Assembly (NCBI GenBank): GCA_022457155.1
Contig: JAJGOT010000199.1
Coordinates: 851,501 to 915,500, forward strand
Length of the DNA stretch: 64,000 bases
Source of the DNA: Cladopsammia gracilis
Lineage: Eukaryota; Cnidaria; Anthozoa; Scleractinia; Dendrophylliidae
Reading direction: 5' to 3'
The position numbers were made by a program, and so were the translations under genes. This document shows, in pieces, positions 40,950-51,051 of the stretch. The notes under the pieces were generated by a model, which did no database searches, had not been told where the DNA came from, and worked only from the letters and a program-made list of their open reading frames with translations. Each line of letters opens with the position of its first letter. The stretch's first letter is position 1.

Positions 40950-41425
40950 GTCAGTAGTGGTCACCCTGTGATGGACTAGCATCCAATCCAGGGAGGAGTA
41001 GCAATACTCCTTGTCACTTCATAGTATATAAACCAGGTCACCCTGTGATGGACTAGCATCCCATCCAGGGGGAGTAGTAATACTCCTAGTTGCTCCATAG
41101 TATATAAACCAGGTCACCCTGTGATGGACTAGCATCCCATCCAGCCGGGAGGAGTAGCAATACTCCTAGTCACTTCATAGTATATAAACCAGGTTACCCT
41201 GTGATGGACTAGCATCCCATCCAGGGGGAGTAGCAATACTCCTAGTCACTTCATAGCATATAAACCAGGTCACCCTGTGATGGACTAGCATCCCATCCAG
41301 GGGGAGTAGCAATACTCCTAGTCACTTCATAGCATATAAACCGGGTCACCCTGTGATGGACCAGCATCCTATCCAGGGGGAGTAGCAATACTCCTAGTTG
41401 CTTCATGCCACATAAACCAAAAAAG
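40950..41425. repeat. 76-80 bp minisatellite, six units
   Basis: TCACCCTGTGATGGACTAGC begins units at about 40961, 41038, 41114, 41194, 41270 and 41346, each continuing ATCCCATCCAGGGGGAGTAG and CAATACTCCTAGTCACTTCA. Highly similar units, probably copy-number polymorphic. Confidence 0.92.
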
Positions 41426-41703
41426 ATTAAAGATAGCAATCTTCTTATCCAATGTCTTATCTTCCCAGATACAACCAGCATTGAGACGTTTACGTGGTCA
41501 ATCCTACGGCTTTATTACTCACCAAACGGTTCTTTTTCTTTCAAACATTTTTTAACTAAGCGGCTTTTTTAAAGAGGATCATGATTGTGGTCGAAGATAA
41601 ATCTATAGTAAAGCGTTCATTAATTGCACGACTTGTTGCGTTTAATATCTCTCTTGCAACAAAAGGTATACGACTTGCGCCAATTCCAATCGTTCCCGTG
41701 TAG

Positions 41704-41705
<2 letters not shown>

Positions 41706-41736
<31 letters not shown>
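41706..41736. repeat. (AT)n microsatellite
   Basis: About 15 uninterrupted AT units. Confidence 0.95.
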
Positions 41737-41739
<3 letters not shown>

Positions 41740-41929
41740 CTATAATTAATTTACACTGATGCTCCCAGAAAACAGTATTATAGTTTAATTACGTTAAAGT
41801 CATTCTGCACGAACTTAAGCACTTTATCTAAAACTCATGCGAGTTAAATTCATTTTTAACGCAAATTCATCTATTTTGAAGAAATTAAAAAATGAACAGT
41901 ATTCTTCCGGCATATGTAACTCAAGTTTC

Positions 41930-42290
41930 ATTTGAATAGTCACACTCCAGGATTTAATCCATAGACTTAAAAGTTAGAACCACCTTGTACAGCATAATAA
42001 ACAGTAAGCCACAGGAAAGTACTGTTCAATAGCTTTCATTTGAATGGTCACACTTTAGGATTTCATCCACAGACTCAAAAGTAAGAACCACCTTGTACAG
42101 CGTAATAAACAGTACCACAGAAAAGTACTGCTCAATATTTTTCATATAAATGGTAACTCTTTAGGATTTTATCCCTGACAGATTCAACTAGGTTAGAACC
42201 ACACCACATAGCATGGTATCTGAGCAAAATTACAGGAAAGTACTGCTCTGTAGCCGTTTCGTTTGCATGATTTCACTTGAGAATAGACTA
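41930..42290 (-). repeat. Satellite block E, about 3 monomers
   Basis: Inverted orientation: AGCTTTCATTTGAATGGTCA, CACTTTAGGATTTCATCCAC, AGACTCAAAAG, AACCACCTTGTACAGC and AATAAACAGT. Confidence 0.85.
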
Positions 42291-42299
42291 TTATCAGTC

Positions 42300-44640
42300 A
42301 GGCTGACAGAAGTTATGTGCACATTATACAAAACAATGCTTATCTCTGTACTGACTACACGGGCAAGGTATAATCTATGGAAACGTGAACTTAACAATTT
42401 CCTTTCTTGCTGTTGTGGCTCCTTAATTTAAAGAACTTGTATGCAACTAGAAATTGTAGGTTGCTAAGTCTTCTTGTCTGGAGAAACACTGAATTGTTGA
42501 TAAGAAGGATGCACGTGCAGCAGGTAGCTGTATACAAGTTTCTTCTTCTCACATATGGTGGACATAGCTCATGACAGAGACGTATGTGGAGCAGCAGCTT
42601 GTGTGCTTTTACCCTGGGGTCACCACTCCCAAGAAAAAACAAAATAAACATTTTTTTAAAAAAAGGTTTAAAAACAGACACCATTTTTTCAGATTTTCTC
42701 AGATTTTTTTCTTTGTCTCAGGCTCCAGACACGATGCATGACATTACAGCTTTCTCAAAACAAATTTCGTTTTGTCAAATACTGAAAACAACACCATGCG
42801 TTTGGAAAAATATTACTAAAAAGCTTTCATTTATTTCAATTATTTTGGGGGACGATTTGAGCCTGACAACAGTCTTAGCCGTTCATTAGGATAAACGAGG
42901 TACAGGATTTCAGTTAATCATGATAGTTCTAAATAAAAAAATATTAGACATGCTTGCTATTATAAATGGAAAAGACTTGTATACGTATTTAAGCTCGTTG
43001 TTAATTAACATGGTAAATAGACACGTTCTTAACTAAATCTCAGCGTGAGTTAGTTCTTAGCACCTTTTTAAAATTCTGACCAATTTCAGCCTCAACATTT
43101 TTATGAAAAACAGTTCTCCTATAAAAAAAAAAAGAGTGCGGCCGCCAAAGATCCCGGGATGAAACTGTAACTCTTACTACTAAAATGCGTCATTTTGTTC
43201 CATTTACCTTCAAAGTTTTACCCTATGACCAATAGTCTCTTGCCATGACTAAAACTAATTCTGCAGTCCGGCGATATAGGATGGAATAGCGTCTTCCAGT
43301 GAAGTTCTCTATAATGCAGAACTTCAACAAGTTCTTGGTCGCCTGCTACACAGCTCATTGATATAAATGAGACTCCGAATTATAAAAATTATCTTCCCTT
43401 TTCCGGGATGAATCCAAGCGGCAGCTTCAAAGGGTTGTATCCCTTCTCCCCGCTCCCTTGTTGCTAGTTCAAAAACACTGGCAAAAACTTCTTATCTTAC
43501 ATTCTACCTTTTCACAATTTCCTGGTGTATAACCTGTTTTACTTCATCTCTCTTTTTCACTTCATCAGGGCAAATATTTCAGTGCAAACGTTTTGTCCCT
43601 TACTGTACTCATAACTAGTAGCGGGAACTGGTTATCTGACACAGCTGGACCGCAAGGGTGGGGCCGTGAGGGGAGCTGGGATCCTGTATTTTATAATAGT
43701 GGGGTTGTTAGTACGAGGTGTGATCCCTAAGGGGCACAAGGAGCCAAGGAAACCATCTCTACCTAGCGATTTTAACCAATTTTCAATCTACATACAGCCG
43801 GCTTGAACTGTACAAGCTGGAAGCATTTTCAGCAGTCTACATAAAGTCAAGCGGGAGGAATGAGTGGGCGCGCGCTTGAATCTCCCTATTCACCCTCATT
43901 TAAAAGTACAGAAATAGCTGACCACCCGAAGGGTTGCTGTGGGATCTCTAGCATAGAGGCAGGTATATCAGCAGGCATAATGGAGTTCAATGGTTTGCAC
44001 CCTACCAAGTGCTTTGACTAGGCTGTATCAGTATTTAGTCTTCTACATGACGATAAACAGCCAGCAAAATAAAACAATCTGCAAGATAGTTCACAGTTTA
44101 TACAAAGTCCTCGTGTTGAGAAAATAAAGTGGCACAGTTACCTGTAGAGGAAAAAAAACATTTGTGGTTCTTAAAACTCTATTTTCTCCTGCATTTGATT
44201 GTCTTCTGTTTAAGGTTTAGGGATTTCAACTGTGAAGCTTTAACCGTAGCAAAAATTAAACTCATACTCTTTCACGCTAAAATTAGTCATGAGTTTTTGT
44301 TGTTAAGCTAGTCCGATTAATTAATTATTTAATTAATTAATTTCTGTGAAATATTTTTATCATCTCAGTTCCGTTTTCAGCAATTCCAATACAAAATTGA
44401 GTTATCTTTTTGTAAGTAAAGTGTAGTCTGAATCTCCGTGTTAACATGAGAAAATTATGAGTTTTGTATATTGGCGGGAGAATCAAAAAAGACATTTTGG
44501 GTACAAAGTTTGAGCTACGTTACTGAACTCAAAAGAATAAAACTCGTGTTCTCTAAACTTTTCTGCCACTTAGTGAAATATTCCGCAACTTAAGAATTCA
44601 CACAGATCAAACTGATATGTTTCAAAAATGATACTGTGGG
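42300..44640. other. Gene-free intergenic stretch
   Basis: No conserved protein or structured element recognised. A GCGGCCGC next to CCCGGG near 43138-43158 is unremarkable natural sequence. Short frames at 42213-42889 are not convincing. Confidence 0.4.
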
Positions 44641-44650
44641 AAAATCCTGG

Positions 44651-44767
44651 TTGTTCAAAAGGATGGATACAGTGCTATCCATTGGATAACACAATTGGTT
44701 TTGTTAACGCGTATCTACTGGATAGAGATTTATCCGATGATGATAGCGCTATCCACCTTTTGAACAA
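44651..44767. mobile_element. Small palindromic MITE
   Basis: 117 bp with ends TTGTTCAAAAGG and CCTTTTGAACAA, and internal fold-back pieces GTGCTATCCA/TAGCGCTATCC and CTGGATAGAG. Non-coding. Confidence 0.7.
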
Positions 44768-45399
44768 CTGGGTAGAAAAACAAGATTCTAACCCTCGTTG
44801 GTTGTCCTGTTGTTCACACATGCTGTTGTTATCATGTGCTGCTGTTTTGGACAAACACCTTTTCAATTCAGGCCTTTTCATTTTCGCTATACAGTAATTC
44901 AGTCGTTCTTTATCAGCTAACTCTGTGGGATACTAAATGAAGAATAAAGTAACTTAGCTATGCACCTAGCATGTTCTTTCATTCTTTCCCGCCTCTGCGC
45001 ATTCTCTCTTTCACAAGGCTATTTATTTTCATTGAGCTGTATGAATTAATAATGAAACACGCGGATTTTTCAAGAGGTTAAATTCAAAACATCTATATTC
45101 TCGCCGGCATAGGGCACAGCATCTCAGCAAGGTCAGCAAGCTATATAGTTGTATATTCCTTGGATAAAAAGCTTATAGCAATAAGTCCGTGGCTTGTGCA
45201 ATAAGTTCTTGCTATATTAGCAATCAGTAAAAAAGCGTTTGTTGAAATGAGTTGGTTGACACTTAAACACTGTGGGAAAATGGAACTAACCTTTCGTAAA
45301 TGGCCTTGCTATATGTTCCTTTTGGTGAATGATTTTTTATGGAGCCTACTGGAGTGATTGTTTTTGTAGAGGTATCATAAAAAAGCATACTCCGAGATT

Positions 45400-45515
45400 C
45401 ATCCTTGGTTCACATAATGTGGTTCTAAATTTTGTCTGTGGATGATATTCTGCAGTGTAATCCTGATTCTTATGAAGCTATTGATCGGTCACATTTTCTG
45501 GTACTCAGTTTGTTT
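45400..45515 (+). repeat. Satellite block F, one degraded monomer
   Basis: GGTTCTAAATTTTGTCTGTGGATGATATTCTGCAGTGT followed by GAAGCTATTG and GGTACT matches the family at lower identity. Confidence 0.6.
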
Positions 45516-46437
45516 TTCAATATTCTACGCAATAAAATTACAGAATGTTTTAGCAGTATGTATTTTGGCAAGAATGTAAGTGAAGGATTAAACTTCAAAA
45601 TAATAACCTCTTGCACTGACTTGGAAATGATCTCTTCATCACGTACGAAAGTCATCGAATAATGTCCATTTATACAGAACAAAATCAAATGCTGTTAACA
45701 GCTTCTTGGGACTTAATTCAAAGCTCTTTGTTCATTGTTTATTCTTAGCCCTGCAGTGTTTTTTACAAGGCACAATTGTAAGACCAGTCTTCAATCTTAA
45801 GAGACTAGAGCGCATTGTTCTTTTAACCAACAAATGTGTCGCAAAATAATGCACTTTCGCTCGGTCAAGCATTCTCAATTAACTTTTGCTCGGTCGCCAG
45901 GCGTAAAAACAAAGGCCTTAAGTAAACAGTCTAACACAGAACCGTGGGAAAGTTTGCGATTGTTTAAAATATGTACATTTTTAACAAGTCGTCCATGTAT
46001 CGGTATTCCGCACAAAAGCCGGACACAATACTTGAAGCAAATAAGAAATCTGGGAACTTGTGAACCGCTTAACTCAGCCTTGCCGAGCTAATTGCAACTA
46101 CGTACGCTGTGTTACAATGCACCGGACTTAATTCTTTTAGAAATATATGTCAAGGTTGTTATAAAAAGACTCGATCTGCTTTGTCTTTGTAAACTCTTTT
46201 GTCCATAGTTAGTAGGCAGGACTTATTTACTCATGTAGGATTTTTTACACGCTTCGCTCGTCTGTCCACTTTCCACCAGTCGTTCCGAGAGAGTGATCCT
46301 TTGAACCTGATTGGCTGGCTAAACAATTTATGTTCGTTTCTCTTTTAATGACACGTGCACGGCATAGGACCGGATGATGTCCCCGTGTGATGCCCAATCA
46401 ACATCTCGGAAATTACTTAACAGAATATCATTTAATT

Positions 46438-46517
46438 TACTTATTTATATATCAGAGTGTTGGCCTCAGAAAGACGTGTTGTTCATTAGCTTGCGGGTTA
46501 TTTTTTCGAGTTGAAAA
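46438..46517 (+). promoter_or_regulatory. Core promoter of the HEY-like gene
   Basis: A TTATTTATATATC element (TATA core about 46446-46451) lies some 66 bp before the ATG at 46518, predicting a start of transcription near 46475-46480. Inferred from position only. Confidence 0.5.
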
Positions 46518-48236
46518 ATGAAACGCTCTTTTAGTGAGAGTGATTCCGACGAGGGGGAATTTTTTGAGCGAAAAGAGAAAGAGTAAGTTTTGTTTAAAGG
46601 TCTCAACTTGTTGATGCCCCTTAAAAGTTGATTAATAAACTCTTGTCTCTTACTTATCCAAGTTCCAATGGTGTGGAGAATGAAAGCCCTCAAGCGAGTG
46701 CAAGGAAGAGAAGACGCGGGGTAAGTGGACAAAAATTGTCTTTCCATGAACAAAATCGCACAGTTTTAACACAGCAAAACGAGCTCAAATTCTTGTTTTA
46801 TCTGCAGCAAATTGAAAAGAAAAGAAGAGATCGAATAAACAGCTCACTTGCGGAGTTACGGCAGTTGGTTCCGGCAGCAGTGAAAAAACAGGTGGGAATA
46901 TGAACCAGCATTAGCGCAGCTTTTCCGTTAAATTCGAACCGTTCTTGAACAAACTCTGTGGCAGTCTTCTGGCGCGCGGTTATAAAACAAACGCATATCA
47001 TGTGCACGTTCAAACTCTCCAGGGAAAAAAATCGCCAAAAAAATAACCACTTAAATCATTTCGTTTTCTAGATGACCTTAATTAAAATCTAATAGAAACA
47101 CTCGAAAAATCGAGTAGGAATTTTCTTACTAAAGCACAATATCATTTGTACAAATCCATTTATCTCCATTAATGTTTGTCAAAACTTTATTATTTATTCG
47201 CAGGGATCGACTAAATTAGAAAAGGCTGAGATACTTCAATTGACAGTGGAGCACTTGAGAGGTTTAAAATACGGTGCTGAATACACCAGAGGTGAGCGAG
47301 CACTATAAATTGACACTGGTAAAATTTGTAAGGGATGTACCTTATTTTATTCAACTAATATCACACGATACAAGTGACATTGGCTTTTAGAGTGCTTCAG
47401 TTACAGCGCGCATCTTGCGCAAAGCAAGATGAAAGTTCACGAGCTTAGAAGAGTATAAAAGCTAAACGCAAAGCGAAGATAAATAGCTATTTGTGTAACT
47501 TTGAAATAAAGTTGCGCTTTCAGAAAAAAATAATCAATCACTTTTATGGTTTCCCGTTTATAGTAAACATACGCGCACAGATCACGAGCCAGGCGTAAGG
47601 CTACGCGCAAGCAATACCGCTATTTTTACCGCAGAGTAATAATGCATAAGCCGAGCCGTTCGATATATCAGCACGAGAAGTAGTTACTCATGTTTATTCA
47701 TCCTCTCGCCCGCAGGTCTTGCCATGACACGCGCGCTTGATGAACGCATAACTGGGCACCAGGAATGCATAGAGGATGGAAAGCTCTGCTTATCCGCGGC
47801 GAGGAACACCTCGGAAACCGCACACCTCTCCCCTATGTCCCCTGCAAGGCGTCAAATCGTTAATCATCTCAACTGGCACAACTCCCTACTCTGTGGTCAC
47901 AATGGAACAAGCCCGCCCCCCACGACGGGGCTAGAAGTTTCGACAAAGGGAGCTAACCAAGATTTTTCTTCATCGACTCAGACTTTTACTGCGTTTTCGT
48001 CAAACGCAAAAGACATAAGCAAAGGAGGCGACGAGGCGACTCAAGCGCATAAGTTACAAGACTGGGGCCTGTCTGTAGCTTTAAATTACCCCTCCATGCT
48101 TCCTCTACAAACACCAGGCCTTGCAAATGTTCTGCAGTCTCCCTTTCGTCAAGCCGTGCCTTGTATCGACTGGTCGATGGCTTTGATAACTAAAACTAAC
48201 TTTTCTACGCCGTTTCCTTCGCCCTGGTGTCCTTGA
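46518..48236 (+). CDS. Hey/HES-like bHLH-Orange transcriptional repressor, 5 exons
   Basis: Exons 46518-46582, 46663-46720, 46808-46891, 47204-47291 and 47716-48236 give 816 nt (271 aa), all GT-AG and in phase. The basic region RKRRRG-QIEKKRRDRINSS starts at about residue 36. Gly41 stands where HES proteins have proline, the mark of the Hey subfamily. Helix-loop-helix continues through LAELRQLVPAAVKKQG and KLEKAEILQLTVEHLRGL to about residue 91. Residues 100-147 (ALDERITGHQECIEDGKLCL to RQIVNHLNWH) form a divergent Orange domain. The Ser/Pro-rich tail ends PSPWCP, without a clear WRPW or YRPW co-repressor motif. Hes/Hey proteins are usual Notch targets; TGTGGGAA at 45271 and CGTGGGAA at 45943 upstream match the CSL consensus. 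AATAAA at 48642. Assignment to Hey versus a cnidarian-specific HES group is not settled. Confidence 0.88.
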
Positions 48237-48239
48237 ATG

Positions 48240-48940
48240 AACTTACTAACACAATTTAAAGTTTGCGTTCCGAAAATGAGCTGAAATATTCATGACATGT
48301 GAGACCAAAAACAAGCAAGTCTGTCATAAATGAATTCAATTTAACCACACCGCCTTAATAGTACTAAGAAAACATACTTTATCCCTATACAAACTTTAAG
48401 AGCGAGCCAAAAGTTATATTACAGATATTACAGGGGATTATATATTTTTAGAAATCTAAATGAGTATGAATTTGGTAAAAAAGACCCTTTAATTCTTGAT
48501 CAAAGAAGCCTTTTTGTTTGTTATTAATCACCCGGTCCTTCGCTTCTAAGTAAATAAGTTTTTTCTTTTTTCTCGAATTGACATTAGATTATTGAATACT
48601 AGAGGTATTTACTGAATTAGTTGAAACCTGTTTTGTATAATAATAAAGGTATTACAAACATTTCCCGAGTACAATAATGGTGGCTTTAGAGGATTACCGA
48701 CTGAAGATCACAAAGGTATCTTGATGCACGGCGCTTGAAGGACAGGTTTTGGGGGCAATATTTGTCAATATTGGCCAATATTACAACGGTACCATGCCGC
48801 TCGCTCTTGAGCTACTTAAGAGGGTAATTACAAGTGCTAATTTATGATTTTAAACCTTGAATTCCTGATAATACCCAAGTTAAAATGTTTTAAAAAGTCC
48901 CGTTCAGTAAAGCATGAAAAAAAAAAACTAACCAAAAGAA
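48240..48940. other. 3' flank of the HEY-like gene
   Basis: AT-rich 3' UTR and flank with AATAAA at 48642-48647. GGCAATATTTGTCAATATTGGCCAATATT near 48751-48780 is a short repeated-word tract. Confidence 0.5.
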
Positions 48941-48944
48941 AACA

Positions 48945-49315
48945 AAGTTCTATACACTAGATTTCATTTCAATGGTCACACTATAAGATTTCACTCCACA
49001 AAATCGAAAGCTGTCACCACCTTCTATAACATAATAAACAATACCACAAGAAAGTACTGCTTAGTATCTTCATTTAAATGGATTTCATCCACAAGAACAA
49101 AAGTCAGAATCACCTTGTACACATAAAAAACAGTGGAAAGTGCTGCTCAGTAGCTTTCATTTGAATGGTCACACTTCATGCAGGTTTTTATCCCGGAACT
49201 CAAAAGTTAGAACCACCTTGTACAGCATAATAAACAGTACCACAGGATAGTACTGCATAGTAGCTTAAATGATCACACTTAAGGATTTTATCCACAGACT
49301 CCAAGGCTGGAACTA
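48945..49315 (-). repeat. Satellite block G, about 3 monomers
   Basis: Inverted orientation. Blocks TTTCATTTCAATGGTCACAC, AAAGTACTGCT, AGAACCACCTTGTACAGC and AATAAACAGTACCACAGG recur, with some monomers internally shortened. Confidence 0.85.
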
Positions 49316-49319
49316 CTAC

Positions 49320-50700
49320 ACTAAACACAAGTTGACAGGTAAAGTCCTATCTTGCCAATATCCGTAATGGATTTCAATAGTTGAATAAAACATTTCAAAG
49401 GCTGCTGTAAAAGCCAAAGGTCGTTTTCACTTTGGAATTGCTTTATATTCGAATATCTTAATCCAAAAGACAGTTAATCACGTGCCTAAGAAAGCACAAC
49501 TATTTTTAAGCTCGGTGCAGTTTTTGATCAGGTACCGACAAGTTATCGGGGGATAGGGTTGAGCAAACGCAACTTTTGCGGTTAAGCGTTTATTCATATC
49601 CCTTTTGAACGCCCACATTTTAAAATGCCAGTTATGTGTTAATTCAAGTCAACATGTCAATAATTATTTTTAGCTCCAATTTAAATTCGATTCATGCTAG
49701 GGAAACCGGACGTCAGCGCCAGAGTTATATGTCACTTGAGTTGTAAAAAGAGCTTACCTTATGACACAAGTAAAGCAGGGTGTCACTCTATGGCATATTT
49801 AAACATCTGCGAAAAAGAAAAAAAAACTAATGATGAAAAACTAATGAAAACTAGCCTGTTCCAGAGTTCGGTTAGTGGTGAGCGAAAAGAAAAATGGCGA
49901 GCGGAAAAAAGGCGAGAAAACTGGGAAGAGAGGGCCTGCTCCCTCGTGCCTTCTCCCTTCTTCGCGCATCGCCTTTCTTTTGCTCCCCACTGGCTGCACA
50001 CCTGGTAAAGGCTACAAAAATCTTGTTGAACTCCCTTATGCCGCTCCGGTGATATCCTGGCTTATATTATGGCTTGGGACTGTATGACCTAGGCACGCAA
50101 TAAGTACATACTTGAAAGGCTCTTGTTTGCACTGCAGGTTGCTCTGGCCGAATTTTCTGTGCTCTTGTCGAATGCAAAATAGGCTAAAGGTTTTTACAAG
50201 AAACGAACAACAACAACCTTTATTCATGTGTCAAATCTAAAATAGCAGTTATACAACCACTAACTGGGGACACTAAACTAACACTAAACTACAACCTCTA
50301 ACTGGGGACGAGGAGAGTTCAAGCTTTCTCTTCTGGTTTCACAGCCAGCTCTCATGCGCTCTCATGGACTCTTTTTATGTGCTCTTAACGAGTTTAACTA
50401 GACTTTTACCCTACCCTGGAGACCACAGGTTCTCTTGCGGTACGCATTCGTGAGAAGTCGGGCCAGCCGAAGCCCTGCACCGAGTAGTTAATCCGCGCGA
50501 GAAATAAGAGACATAAGAGGCGTGTAATATGAGAGAGATGGGAGCGCGAGAAAAGCCTCTGGCACCCAGGGGAAACTGGGGATCCATTCGTGAAGACGCA
50601 CAAATCATCTTGGAATCGTCAAGTAACTGTATTTGCAAAGACCACCGTAACGAGATAGAAGCACCGGATCGTGTAGTAAAGGATCTAATCAGCTATAAAA
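49320..50700. other. Intergenic, no gene recognised
   Basis: Frames at 49694-50087 and 50406-50638 look like chance or repeat translation. No conserved domains. Lies between satellite block G and the palindrome. Confidence 0.4.
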
Positions 50701-50704
50701 TAAT

Positions 50705-50953
50705 AAAACGATTTGATAAGAAAGCAAGGCTGATAAACGGTACGGAAACGACTATATTTGTAAAAAATCCAATATTTCGAAAGGCACAGCCTTTCTTCTT
50801 CAGGGTCTTACAGATAATAACTATTATCTATTATCAGTTATTATCTGTAAGACCCTGAAGAAGAAAGGCTGTGCCTTTCGAAATATTGGATTTTTTACAA
50901 ATATAGTCGTTTCCGTACCGTTTATCAGCCTTGCTTTTTTATCAAATCGTTTT
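50705..50953. mobile_element. 249-bp near-perfect palindrome of Penelope-like terminal sequence
   Basis: Two arms of about 120 bp, 50705-50826 and 50832-50953, are reverse complements with only a mismatch or two (for example AAGAAAGC against AAAAAAGC). Each arm, read from the centre outward, carries CCCTGAAGAAGAAAGGCTGT and GCCTTTCGAAATATTGG, i.e. CTGAAGA, a GAAAGGC/GCCTTTC stem and GAAA. This parallels the motif at 8540-8650. The palindrome ends 98 bp before the PFDN5 start codon. Confidence 0.85.
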
Positions 50954-51051
50954 GGAATCGTCGCACAACCGATAAGATCCTGGGTACGAAGTTGTAAAAC
51001 GCGGGAACGCGAGGAGGCCTGGGCCTGAAATACACCCTGTCAAAATTCAAG

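Noticed and set aside
43130..43165. GCGGCCGC next to CCCGGG, resembling a cloning polylinker
   Set aside because: Only two sites, in ordinary AT-rich surroundings with no vector sequence.
44628..44897. 89-codon plus-strand frame
   Set aside because: Runs through a palindromic MITE; no domain and no splice context.
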